Below are positions 37,572-46,502 of a stretch of DNA of 64,000 nucleotides, piece after piece. Position 1 is the stretch's first letter. Each line of letters opens with the position of its first letter. This stretch comes from CAIRDP01 sp037138335 (GTDB lineage: Bacteria; Bacteroidota; Bacteroidia; Bacteroidales; FEN-979): contig JBAXIO010000010.1 of assembly GCA_037138335.1 (NCBI GenBank), positions 84,709 to 148,708 of the forward strand. Direction: 5' to 3'. Below the pieces are notes generated by a model, which did no database searches, was not told the origin of the DNA, and saw nothing but the letters and a program-made list of their open reading frames with translations. The translations under genes were made by a program, and so were the position numbers.

Positions 37572-39941
37572 TTATTCGTAAGACAATGCTTTATGTGTAG
37601 AAACCTTTATTGCCGAATTAGCCGGGATACGGCTTGCCAGCCATCCGAACAATAGTGTTACGGCAATTGTAATTAAAAAACCGGACAGACTGAATGCATA
37701 ATCAAGCTTTGCATCCTTTCCAAGCATCAGGTTCCCGAAAAACAAGGCTGCAACACGGCTTAATGGATAAGATAATATCAGCCCTGCGAGGATGCTGATC
37801 ACGGAGGTGATCATTCCTTCATTCAGAAACATCGTGTAGATTTTCTTTGGAGTTGCGCCAATTGCACGCATTACACCAATTTCGCGGGTACGCTCCCAGA
37901 TGGTTATCCCTGTTGCGGAGGCCATGCCAACTGCGCTGACCACGAGGACCAGGAATGATAACAGTATGATGGTCGACAGAATGATGTCGAGATGATCGTA
38001 TATCACTTTCACCCTTTCGGCTTGCGACATCACGTAGGCAACATCCAGATCAGATGAAGAAATTTCTTTCTCAATATTTTTTTTTAGTGTTACAACGCCT
38101 TTAAAACTGTTGTTTTTTGCAACAAATGACAAGGTGTTGACGTAGTGATCGGGGTTCAGCAGGAAGTCATATTGCTCTAAGTCTATGTAAATCTTAGGCC
38201 TCTCGAATTGCTGAGTAACGCCAACTATTTTAGCCCTTATGCTTTTTTTGCCTACAGTAATATTAATTAAGGACCCCACAACCGGATTTTTATAAAGTGC
38301 AAGGGCTTGCTGATTAACCACAACTTCAGTTTCCTTAGAGGCATTCAGCCATCTGCCTTCCCTGATCTTCAGTTTAAGAAATTCTGAATTTCGCGGTAAT
38401 GCCACAATCCCTGCACCTTTGTCGGTTGATATTACTTTTGACTGTATTTCGCCTCTCCCTCCCAGCCATGTTTCAGTTGCCATAACATTATCCAATGATT
38501 TAAACGGACGGATAAGTAAGTCTTTGGGAACCGGGTTATTCAGCACAACCTGGACGTCATATCTCATTTCATTTTTATATCCTGAAAGCAATTCCCACAA
38601 GGATTGTCTCACATTAAACCCTGTGCTGAAAATCGCAACGCCAAAAGCCATGGCAAATATGGTAACCATCAGCCGGTTTATATTTCTTTGCGAGTTTCGA
38701 ATAGCCAGGATCATCTGATCAGGCAGGTGAAGTTTTTTCAGAAAGGAATATTCGCGAACACCGGCCTTTTGCGATATGCCATAATCACTCAAAGCGGCTT
38801 TTACCGATATCCTTGTCCCTTTTAATAATATCGAAAGTGATAAAAGTACAGGCAGTAATAAACTTGCCAGGATCAGTATTAGGTAAACGTACAAGGGGAC
38901 GGTTTTGGTCAGGATATCGAAATTGAGTTTACCTGCAACGAAGTATGCAAATGCGCTGCCCGATTTAACTGCAAGCGGAATGGCGAATATGCCCGATAAT
39001 GCGCCAATGACAAGAAGCATCAGAATATAAATTCTGAATAACTGAAACCGCGAGGCTCCTATTGCTTTTAAAATACCGATCTGCCTGACCTGGTTTGCCA
39101 TAATGGACCTGACCAATTGCGAAACCAGGACAGCACCCATAATAAAAGCGAGGAACCCTATAGCTCCGATCAGGAACAATAAGGTATTCAATTGCCATTG
39201 ATGCGGGTGTTCTTTGAATTTTGGAATATCAACCGAACTGACTTCAATTCCGTCTTTCCGGAAGTCCTTAATAAGGGAACGGCTTACTCTCATCACATCC
39301 TGTGCAGAGTTAACATTTCGTAACCTGACGATCAACCTGTGGTTTGAAAGCAGGCCTGTAAGCTGCCTGTAGGTTTGCTTATCGGTATAGGCATAGATAA
39401 ACGCATCCTGGGTTGCGGGTGCCTGGCCGGGATCGAAGCAGATCCCGCTGACGGGAATCAAAAGATTCTTCCCTTCAACCCTTATTCGCGGACTTGATCC
39501 AAGTTTAATATGTGAAACTTTTTTCCCGTCACGTTCCATCAATAGGGTCCCCTGCTTTGGTACTATATTTCCTTCTTCCCAAAAAATACGCGCGAGCTTA
39601 AAATCCCCGAAATTCTCAACCCCATAGAGCCAGAGAGGAATCCACACATCGGGGCGGATTTCAATCCTGTGCAGTGAAAAATCCCTGAATTCGGCAGCTT
39701 CAATTTCCGGTTTTGCCCTGAAATCTTCCAGGTTTAGTTTTTCAAAGTTGTTCGACGTCAATACAAGCTGTTGGGGAATTGTCCGCTGATAATTGGCGTT
39801 CAGATCATTCATCAGAATTACGTACGAAACCTCCACTGTCCCCACTCCCCAGGTTCCAAGTATCATAGCGAAAACAACCAATAGTGTGCGTTTTGGATTT
39901 GAACTCAAATCCTTTACCGCTTTTAATAGTTTCAGGCTCAT
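37572..39941 (-). CDS. FtsX-type ABC exporter permease (duplicated core)
   Basis: The 789-residue protein has an N-terminal helix, a large periplasmic domain, three helices (about 255-375), a linker, then a second unit with another periplasmic domain and three helices at the C-terminus. Two FtsX/MacB-like cores are recognisable (LVRSIMANQVRQIGILKAIG and GITIWERTREIGVMRAIGATP). This layout fits LolCE/MacB-like exporters or antimicrobial-peptide exporters. It overlaps the ATPase gene upstream by 4 bases. Confidence 0.88.
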   Translation of the reverse strand: MSLKLLKAVKDLSSNPKRTLLVVFAMILGTWGVGTVEVSYVILMNDLNANYQRTIPQQLVLTSNNFEKLNLEDFRAKPEIEAAEFRDFSLHRIEIRPDVWIPLWLYGVENFGDFKLARIFWEEGNIVPKQGTLLMERDGKKVSHIKLGSSPRIRVEGKNLLIPVSGICFDPGQAPATQDAFIYAYTDKQTYRQLTGLLSNHRLIVRLRNVNSAQDVMRVSRSLIKDFRKDGIEVSSVDIPKFKEHPHQWQLNTLLFLIGAIGFLAFIMGAVLVSQLVRSIMANQVRQIGILKAIGASRFQLFRIYILMLLVIGALSGIFAIPLAVKSGSAFAYFVAGKLNFDILTKTVPLYVYLILILASLLLPVLLSLSILLKGTRISVKAALSDYGISQKAGVREYSFLKKLHLPDQMILAIRNSQRNINRLMVTIFAMAFGVAIFSTGFNVRQSLWELLSGYKNEMRYDVQVVLNNPVPKDLLIRPFKSLDNVMATETWLGGRGEIQSKVISTDKGAGIVALPRNSEFLKLKIREGRWLNASKETEVVVNQQALALYKNPVVGSLINITVGKKSIRAKIVGVTQQFERPKIYIDLEQYDFLLNPDHYVNTLSFVAKNNSFKGVVTLKKNIEKEISSSDLDVAYVMSQAERVKVIYDHLDIILSTIILLSFLVLVVSAVGMASATGITIWERTREIGVMRAIGATPKKIYTMFLNEGMITSVISILAGLILSYPLSRVAALFFGNLMLGKDAKLDYAFSLSGFLITIAVTLLFGWLASRIPANSAIKVSTHKALSYE

Positions 39942-40627
39942 AATGATCTGTTTTTGGATTCCGTAGAAACTATCTTGCCGTCCGAAAGCGTAAAAATACG
40001 GTCATACTTGAGGGCACTGTACTTTTCGTGGGTAACCACGATAACAGTCTTGCCCGATCTGGCAAGAGTGCTGAAAATGGCATTGATTGAATCGGCAGTT
40101 TTACTGTCGAGGTTCCCGGTAGGTTCATCGGCAACAATTATAGCAGGATCATTAGCCAATGCCCTGGCGATAGCTGCACGTTGTTGTTCACCCCCTGAAA
40201 GTGAGGCAGGCATTTTATTTGCCTGGTCAGAAATTCCCACCATATTTAAGAGATCTTTTGCCCGATTCAGGCGTTCAGGCCTGGGAATGCAATTGACAAA
40301 TTCCATGGCAAGAAGTATGTTTTCGAGAATGGTCAGAGTTGGGATCAGCTGAAAAAACTGAAATACAATGCCAATGTTCTGTCCCCTCCATGTTGCCAGC
40401 TGGCTTTCTCTCATGTTCCTGATTTCTGTATTGTTCAGGGTGATTTTTCCTTCAGTCGGATAGTCGATGCCTGTCATCATGTTTAAAAGAGTGGATTTCC
40501 CGCTCCCAGATTTGCCAATGATTGCGATATATTCACCTTTATTAATTGAGAGCTGAATGTCGTCAAGGGCGGTAAAAGACCTCTCCCTTGTCTGGAAAAC
40601 CTTCGTAACTCCTTCTAATTTTATCAT
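39938..40627 (-). CDS. LolD/MacB-type ABC ATP-binding protein
   Basis: Complete motif set: Walker A GKSGSGKST, Q-loop region GIVFQFFQLIP, signature LSGGEQQRAAIARAL, Walker B IIVADEPTGNLDS and H-loop VTHE. The 229 residues are typical of the MacB/LolD group that pairs with FtsX-type permeases, and the stop overlaps the permease start. The substrate may be a lipoprotein, lipid or peptide; it cannot be told from the sequence. Confidence 0.93.
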   Translation of the reverse strand: MIKLEGVTKVFQTRERSFTALDDIQLSINKGEYIAIIGKSGSGKSTLLNMMTGIDYPTEGKITLNNTEIRNMRESQLATWRGQNIGIVFQFFQLIPTLTILENILLAMEFVNCIPRPERLNRAKDLLNMVGISDQANKMPASLSGGEQQRAAIARALANDPAIIVADEPTGNLDSKTADSINAIFSTLARSGKTVIVVTHEKYSALKYDRIFTLSDGKIVSTESKNRSL

Positions 40628-41045
40628 AGATCATTTTTTTCATTATTACTGTCGGCAAAAGTATAGCTGTTGGAAAATTAAATTTTCACATTTATTGCGA
40701 ACCGATTATCATTTCTTGCGATTCTTATTCAGACCGGATCGGAAAATTGACCTAGTGAAATTGAAGCGGGTTCATGTGGATATGCTTTTTGAAAAAATTG
40801 TTGAAGTGGTGGGTTCTGAATAACCCGGGTTATATGCAATTTCTGAAACGGTAAGATCGGAATGTGAAAGAAACACCCGGGCTTCCTGTGAAATGCGCAC
40901 AGATTTTATATGAAAGGTGAATCCTTAAGTAAGACAGGAAATGAAAAAATGATTAATATTGTTAAACAAATCCGCCTGCAACCAGGTGGCGCCGAATCAC
41001 CGAAATAATCAAACATTGAATACCTTTTTCCTTAACCATTTATTT
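40628..41045. other. 418-bp divergent intergenic region
   Basis: It separates the ABC ATPase and the ankyrin protein. It contains a perfect 14-bp palindrome at 40820-40833. A short plus-strand frame ends at 40823 (LFEKIVEVVGSE), but it runs back into the ATPase gene on the opposite strand and shows no start or family. I find no clear promoter boxes. Confidence 0.4.
40820..40833. promoter_or_regulatory. Perfect 14-bp palindrome (possible operator)
   Basis: ATAACCCGGGTTAT lies between the divergent ABC-exporter operon and the ankyrin gene, about 190 bp from one start and 210 bp from the other. Its symmetry and position fit a dimeric repressor site, but no cognate regulator is evident. Confidence 0.3.
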
Positions 41046-42935
41046 ATGAAAAAACCATTCTTTGCAGGAACTATCTTGTTGATCTCTCTTTTCTCCCTGT
41101 GCGCAACCACTACATTGTTTGCCCAGGAAATGGCAGATGCCATACGCAGTAAAAAAAACGATGTGGTAAAAGCTTTGCTGGACAAGGGTTATGACGTAAA
41201 TTCAGTATACCATAAACAATCAGCTTTGACCTTTCCGATAGAATGTGAAAATTTAGAGGCGTTCCGGATGTTCCTTAATGTCAAAGGCATTAAAGTCAAT
41301 GTATGGAACATACGCTCCATGCCTGAAGTATCTTGGAAATATATGGCTTTACACCGTACAACAGAAGTTAAGGAGCCTCTGGAGTATATGAAAGCTTTGC
41401 TCGATAAAGGCGCACTCATTGATGCACAGGACGAGTATCTCCGGTTTGATGGATCGTTAGATGAAAGCGGAGGAAACACCACCCTGATGCTGAGTGTAAT
41501 GAATACTGAATCTGCGAAGTTTTTAATCGGTCGGGGGGCGAAACTGAATATTCAAAGCAGGTCCGGTGTAACTGCATTGATGGGTGCAGTGCCAAATCTC
41601 GAAATACTGAAACTGCTTGTTGACAAAGGTGCGAAAATGGATCTTCAAAATAAGGGAGGTGAGACTGCACTGATGATAGCTGCGCGGGAGTATCCTGATG
41701 CCGTAAAGTATCTTATCGACAAAGGTGCAAACATCTCGTTGCGCCAGCTTGCCTACAGGGCATCACCGAACGCCCTGGATTGTGCCGCAATTACCGGAAA
41801 TATCGAATCTGCAAAGTTGCTTTTGGCAAGAGCGGTAACCCTTGGTATAAAAGATGAGGTGATCAGTGCTTCCCTTCATTGGGCCGTGGTTTCCAATCAG
41901 CTAGCGATGGCGAAATACCTGCTCGATGAAGGAGCCAATGTTGAAGGCACGGATCAGGATGGTCATTACACTCCGCTGATGGAGACCATGATGCTCGAAA
42001 TGGTTGAACTGCTTGTGCAACGCGGAGCCAATGTAAATGCCGTAAATAAATTCAATTATACACCTTTGCTTCAGGCTGTCCTCAACTTTCAAAAGCCCGA
42101 CCTTAAAGAGAAAAGCAACGTGAAAATAATCACCTTGCTGCTGGATAAAGGGGCAAAACCTGATACACCTGATGGCAATGGTACAACCCCCTTAATGTGG
42201 GCTGTGCAGAAAATTACCCCAACCAAAATTCTTATCGAAAGGGGTGCTAATGTAAATATTCAGAACAAGAACGGGGAGACTGCATTGATGCTTGCTGTCA
42301 AGGGCGGATTGGTGAAAACCTCGATGTTTATGCCCGTAATTGGTCCTTACAAGGATGCTGTCAAGCTGCTTATTGCCAAAGGCGCTGACCTTAACCTGCA
42401 GGAAAACAATGGTAAGACTGCACTGATGCATGCTGCAGGAGCATTGAATAATACAGGAAACGATTATGGTTCTTATACCGATATGGCTAAAATCCTTCTC
42501 GATAATGGCGCAAAAGTCAATATGGAGGATAAGGATAAAAATACAGCCTTGTATTGGGCACAAAGGTACAACAGGACAAAAACGGCAGACCTGCTTATTG
42601 CCAAAGGTGCCAATCCTGCAAAAAAATATTTAAAAACAGCAGACAATTCGAATGTAAAAGCAGGGATCGTCGGCGCATGGCAAAGTACTTTCAAAGCCGG
42701 GGGAACTTCGGTCGTTTTCAAGGTTGTTTTCAATGCCGACTGGACCTACAGTAAAGCAATGATAACCCAGGGCCAGGTGGTTCCTGACGGGGGTAATTAC
42801 ACTACCTATGACTTCAGGGATGGCCGCATCTGGCTGTTCAACAAGCTGGGGACCAATGCAGTTATTGAATGGCGTTTTGAAGGGAAAACACTGGTGCTGA
42901 ACGGTGAGAAATATGAAAAGGTGGTGAAAAAATAG
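41046..42935 (+). CDS. Exported ankyrin-repeat protein with lipocalin-like C-domain
   Basis: I start at Met 41046, which gives a proper signal peptide (…TTTLFAQ); an in-frame TTG upstream is only an extension. Residues about 30-540 hold roughly a dozen ankyrin repeats, with hallmark phrases such as KGGETALMIAAREYPDAVKYL and NGKTALMHAAG. The last 90 residues (GIVGAWQSTFKAGGTSVVF … NGEKYEKVVKK) form a small beta domain like lipocalin-like or DUF-type sensor folds. It probably mediates protein-protein contacts in the periplasm. It is monocistronic. Confidence 0.85.
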   Translation: MKKPFFAGTILLISLFSLCATTTLFAQEMADAIRSKKNDVVKALLDKGYDVNSVYHKQSALTFPIECENLEAFRMFLNVKGIKVNVWNIRSMPEVSWKYMALHRTTEVKEPLEYMKALLDKGALIDAQDEYLRFDGSLDESGGNTTLMLSVMNTESAKFLIGRGAKLNIQSRSGVTALMGAVPNLEILKLLVDKGAKMDLQNKGGETALMIAAREYPDAVKYLIDKGANISLRQLAYRASPNALDCAAITGNIESAKLLLARAVTLGIKDEVISASLHWAVVSNQLAMAKYLLDEGANVEGTDQDGHYTPLMETMMLEMVELLVQRGANVNAVNKFNYTPLLQAVLNFQKPDLKEKSNVKIITLLLDKGAKPDTPDGNGTTPLMWAVQKITPTKILIERGANVNIQNKNGETALMLAVKGGLVKTSMFMPVIGPYKDAVKLLIAKGADLNLQENNGKTALMHAAGALNNTGNDYGSYTDMAKILLDNGAKVNMEDKDKNTALYWAQRYNRTKTADLLIAKGANPAKKYLKTADNSNVKAGIVGAWQSTFKAGGTSVVFKVVFNADWTYSKAMITQGQVVPDGGNYTTYDFRDGRIWLFNKLGTNAVIEWRFEGKTLVLNGEKYEKVVKK

Positions 42936-43037
42936 GCAGCTGGCCAACCAAAACCGGCAGCCGGTGGCCACTGATACCGCCCTGTCAAATTAGTGCGAGA
43001 TTGCCCTGGAATAAATGATTATCTTTTTGAAGTATAA

Positions 43038-43631
43038 TTAATGATTTATATGGTAATTAATCAGAATCTTACTGTAAGCAGTGTCATGTTTTAATGTATC
43101 GACATAAAATTCACAAATCAGGCCAACATTCCTTTTGTATTTCTGATAGATGTAATATCCGTGATCATTAGATTGATATTTTGTGTACAGCCGCTGCAGA
43201 ACGATAGTATCTCCTTGTACGCTAACGGTCTTTGACAAGACCTCATAGGTTTCAAAATCATAATTAACAAATGGCCAACTACTGATATTGTTTGTCCATG
43301 ATCTTCCTACTTTCTCCGAGAAAATACAATGCCAGTCCCTGTTCTGATAACCACCATCAAACCACCTGTAATACCCTTTTATATAATATCCCGGCATATA
43401 TCCCGGGCCGAGAGTGGTTAAATAAAGTCCCTGAAATTCAATGTAATTATCACTTGTTTTACTGAGTAAAGTGTCGTTACCGCTCACATATTTCCAATAC
43501 GAACCAGGATAAACTGGGAGATATGGAAGGGGTTGCACAGGGATAATCAGTTTTTCATTGTTTTTCTTCTTGCACGAATAAAGAAAAATCACGCATAGCA
43601 GGCAAAAAATAAGGAAAAAAACTTTTTTCAT
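43038..43631 (-). CDS. Lipoprotein of unknown function
   Basis: The N-terminus MKKVFFLIFCLLCVIFLYSC is a type II signal peptide with lipobox LYSC and a run of Lys after it. The rest of the 197 residues is beta-rich and aromatic (YPGSYWKYVSGNDTLLS, GYYRWFDGGYQNRDWHC) without a family I recognise. It probably sits on the periplasmic or outer leaflet of the outer membrane. It is convergent with the ankyrin gene. Confidence 0.65.
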   Translation of the reverse strand: MKKVFFLIFCLLCVIFLYSCKKKNNEKLIIPVQPLPYLPVYPGSYWKYVSGNDTLLSKTSDNYIEFQGLYLTTLGPGYMPGYYIKGYYRWFDGGYQNRDWHCIFSEKVGRSWTNNISSWPFVNYDFETYEVLSKTVSVQGDTIVLQRLYTKYQSNDHGYYIYQKYKRNVGLICEFYVDTLKHDTAYSKILINYHINH

Positions 43632-43848
43632 CGTACACGGTATTTATCTGGTCATTCAAAACTACATCAGGTTTCATGAAAGCCACAATTGATTTCGACA
43701 CCGTGAATAATTTTTCTTGTGGAAAATCCAATTTCAAAGGGCAGAAGAGATAAGATTTAGTATAAGTTGCGAAATCCATACAGGAAGTCAAGCCTTTTTG
43801 CAGGAATTATGAAAATAAAAATCCTAATGCAGTCATTTTTGACAAATA

Positions 43849-43884
43849 GTTCCATGATGCAATAACCGTATTACACCATGGAAC
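43849..43884 (+). ncRNA. Candidate structured RNA or leader (nested dyads)
   Basis: GTTCCATG (43849-43856) pairs with CATGGAAC (43877-43884); inside it AATA (43861-43864) pairs with TATT near 43869. About 50 bp further on comes the terminator. A short plus-strand transcript bounded by these two structures is plausible; no covariation or promoter evidence is available here. Confidence 0.3.
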
Positions 43885-43933
43885 CTGAAGTTGAGGAAAT
43901 AAAAGAACAATTCTGTCCATCTTATGGTTGAAG

Positions 43934-43964
43934 GCCTGTCCAATTCGGGCAGGCTTTTTCTTTT
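43934..43964 (+). terminator. Rho-independent terminator
   Basis: GCCTGTCC (43934-43941) pairs with GGGCAGGC (43947-43954), with one G-T wobble around a 5-nt loop, and is followed by TTTTTCTTTT. It is the clearest intrinsic terminator in the window, yet no plus-strand gene lies upstream within this spacer. Confidence 0.7.
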
Positions 43965-44074
43965 CACTAATCCGGGCTATCTTTGATGTCGGTTATTACA
44001 ACAATCTGAAGTCTGGTGACCGGAAAATCATTTCTAAAAATCAATTGTTAATAACCAGTAAACCCAATTATATT

Positions 44075-44658
44075 ATGAAACTTTCTCTTCCCCCAAATAC
44101 TGTATTACTTCCCTCTCCGGTGCTCATTATTGGGACATATGGCTCCGATGGTAAACCCAATATGATGAATGCCGCATGGGGTGGAATCGTATCAAGCAAG
44201 CCACCTTGTATCAGCGTGTCTATAAGAGAGGGTAAACTCAGTTTTCACAACATAAATCAAACCGGGGCATTCACAGTAAACATTCCCTCTGAAAAGTATT
44301 TTAAAGAGGCCGACTTTGTCGGTATTGTTTCTGGAAAAGAATACGACAAATTTAAAGCGACAGGACTTACTCCGGAAAGGAGTAAACTGGTTAATGCACC
44401 AATCGTAATAGAATTTCCCTATTCTCTTGAATGTAAACTGGTCAGGGAGATTAATCTTGGTTACATACCATGTTCATTGGAGAAATTGTCGGAATGGTCG
44501 CTGATAGCGAGGTTCTGAATCCAAAACAACTTCCAGACATAGAGAAAGTCCGACCCATGATTTGGGGTTCATTTGGAAGCCCGGCATATTATACCATCGG
44601 TGATAGACTTGGGGCTGCGTTTTCAGTTGGAAACGAAATAAAACAAAAATTGATTTGA
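44075..44658 (+). pseudogene. Flavin reductase (flavoredoxin-like) with frameshift
   Basis: From Met 44075 the frame reads a flavin-reductase-like FMN-binding domain: LPSPVLIIGTYGSDGKPN, AWGGIVSSKPPCISVSI, GAFTVNIPSEKYF and AGLTPERS-like text. After REINLGY (about 44460) the frame goes off family and stops at 44518, while the next frame continues the fold from 44470 (MFIGEIVGMVADSEVL … YYTIGDRLGAAF) to 44658. One missing base in the TACATACC stretch around 44461-44468 explains both. The joined product would be about 195 residues, normal for this family. It is a true pseudogene or an indel error. Confidence 0.75.
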
Positions 44659-44687
44659 AGAATTTAATGCAACAGGACTTGAAGTTG

Positions 44688-45407
44688 TCATTTAAAACTT
44701 CCATCAATATACTCCTGAAATTTTTCTTTGTATTGATCGCTTATAGGGATGAATACTTTATCGTCGAAAACGATCCTGTTTCTCTCTATGACTGAAATCT
44801 TTTTAAGATTAACGATAAACGACCGATGAACTCTCATAAACTGGTCGGATGGAAGTTGTTCTTCGATGGACTTCATGCTCAGCTGAGTCACCACGGGGGT
44901 ACTGTTGATCAAATGGATTTTGATATACTCATGCTGGCTTTCAATAAATTTGATGTCATCGAGTTCAATACGGATGAGTTTATAATCTGATTTTACAAAC
45001 AAATGGCTGGCTGTTGTCCTGATGCTTTCCTTTTGGCTATTCGCGTTTAAATCAATAAGATTTTTCACCTTGTTCGCCGCTTTTAAAAAACTGCTGTAGG
45101 TGATGGGTTTTAATAAATAGTCTGCTGCATCAACCTGGAAACCCTCAACAGCATATTCACTGTATGCTGTTGTAAAAACAATATAAGGTTTGTCAGCCAG
45201 TGATTTCACAAACTCAAGCCCGTTCAGGTCGGGCATGTTTATATCGATAAAGATAAGTTGAATTTTATGGTCCTCGATCACCCTCATCGCTTCGAAAGCA
45301 GACCGGCATTCAGCCACCAGTTCCAGAAATGGGGTTTTCTGAATATATGCTGATATTTTTTTTACTGCCAGGGGTTCATCGTCAATGGCGATGCAGGAAA
45401 TCTTCAT
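44688..45407 (-). CDS. LytTR-family response regulator
   Basis: The N-terminal receiver has acidic D9-D10 and phosphoacceptor D55 (FIDINMPDLNG), plus the conserved Lys in ADYLLKPITYSSF. The C-terminal LytTR DNA-binding domain follows (about 135-239: FVKSDYKLIRIELDDIKFIES, FMRVHRSFIVNLKKI). The start overlaps the kinase gene by 4 bases. LytTR regulators bind direct repeats spaced about two helical turns apart; two such repeat arrays occur upstream of nearby operons (50170-50216 and 52943-52989). Confidence 0.95.
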   Translation of the reverse strand: MKISCIAIDDEPLAVKKISAYIQKTPFLELVAECRSAFEAMRVIEDHKIQLIFIDINMPDLNGLEFVKSLADKPYIVFTTAYSEYAVEGFQVDAADYLLKPITYSSFLKAANKVKNLIDLNANSQKESIRTTASHLFVKSDYKLIRIELDDIKFIESQHEYIKIHLINSTPVVTQLSMKSIEEQLPSDQFMRVHRSFIVNLKKISVIERNRIVFDDKVFIPISDQYKEKFQEYIDGSFK

Positions 45408-46480
45408 ATTGGAATTTTAAGGTCAACTTCAAATTCACTTTCTTTATCCTTGATGTTCAGGTGGAAATTATCCTCATATAACAACTTCAAACTATCCTTG
45501 ATGTTTTCGAGACCTATTCCCGAATATTCGCCCTGGTAATTTGCTGCAACTTTATGTTTACTGTTTTTAATGATACACGTCAGAAAAGTGCTGCTAAACC
45601 GGAGTTCAAAATAAATATACGATTTCTGCGGATAACTCACCCCATGTTTAAAGGCATTTTCGAGTAAGGAAATAAAAAGCATCGGGGGTATTTTAGTATC
45701 AGGAACCTGCTCAGGAATCACAACAGTAACTTCCACCTCATCGGAATGCCGGAGCTGCATAAGCGAAATAAAGCTGTTGATAAATTCGATCTCCTTTTTC
45801 AGTTCAATTGTGCTTTGCGCCGAATCATAAAGAAGGTACCGCATGAGAGTGGATAACCGAACGACTGCATCCTGGGCCTTTTCCGAATCTATTTCAATAA
45901 GCGAATGTATGTTGTTCAGGGTGTTCATAAAAAAATGCGGACTTACCTGATGCCTCAATAAAGCCAGGTTGGTTTTAAGCTGTTCCTTCTCGGCATCCTT
46001 TCTCAGTTTCTCCTCGCTCAGCCATTTCGCCATCAGTTTGATCGTTGTGCCGGTTCCCACGAGCAGGATGCAAATGATAAGATTGTCTGCAAAAACCATG
46101 AAGGGTGGTTTTGAATTTGGGGAATTCAGGTCGGGTGGTCTCAACCCCTCAGGGGAAGTAGTTATTCCGGGATCAGCAAATGAAAAAAATGCTGAACGGG
46201 CGATCAGGTTGATCGCTATTCCTATGATTATTAATACAGAAATCGAAAAAAAGTAATGCAGGTACCTCTTTTTCAAGAGTAAACGCGGAACCAGGATGTA
46301 AACATTTGCCAGGAAAATAATGAGAAATCCGGAAAGGTTTACCCAATGTCCTGCCATGGTATTCCAATTGGGATGTCCGGAACCGCGTTCGCTGAAATAG
46401 GGCACCGAGAACACGAGTGCCCATATTAAAACGTAAAGCAAAACTTCAATTTTCCTGCTGCTTAGCGAAAGTGCTTTCAT
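45404..46480 (-). CDS. LytS-type sensor histidine kinase
   Basis: Four hydrophobic segments (about residues 14-30, 47-66, 76-95 and 133-152) are followed by a His_kinase domain with phosphoacceptor H182 in RHQVSPHFFMNTLNNIH and an ATPase half (PPMLFISLLENAFKHGV, GIGLENIKDSL). No separate periplasmic sensor domain is visible, apart from the roughly 30-residue proline-rich loop between helices 3 and 4. It pairs with the LytTR regulator downstream and follows the TonB-receptor gene by 22 bp, so the signal may come from the envelope. Confidence 0.93.
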   Translation of the reverse strand: MKALSLSSRKIEVLLYVLIWALVFSVPYFSERGSGHPNWNTMAGHWVNLSGFLIIFLANVYILVPRLLLKKRYLHYFFSISVLIIIGIAINLIARSAFFSFADPGITTSPEGLRPPDLNSPNSKPPFMVFADNLIICILLVGTGTTIKLMAKWLSEEKLRKDAEKEQLKTNLALLRHQVSPHFFMNTLNNIHSLIEIDSEKAQDAVVRLSTLMRYLLYDSAQSTIELKKEIEFINSFISLMQLRHSDEVEVTVVIPEQVPDTKIPPMLFISLLENAFKHGVSYPQKSYIYFELRFSSTFLTCIIKNSKHKVAANYQGEYSGIGLENIKDSLKLLYEDNFHLNIKDKESEFEVDLKIPI

Positions 46481-46502
46481 TTCACAAAGTTATTTAACTT
46501 CT

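Larger units (their letters stand above)
43632..44074. other. 443-bp intergenic region with structured segment
   Basis: It contains the dyad at 43849-43884, a 17-codon plus-strand frame beginning ATGGAACC inside that dyad (43879-43932), and the terminator at 43934-43964. No other coding signal is visible. The terminator must serve a plus-strand transcript that starts inside this spacer, because the genes to the left run the other way. Confidence 0.45.

Noticed and set aside
40557..40823. Plus-strand frame running through the ABC ATPase promoter region.
   Set aside because: It is antisense to the ATPase N-terminus and has no supporting features; only its end (LFEKIVEVVGSE) lies outside.
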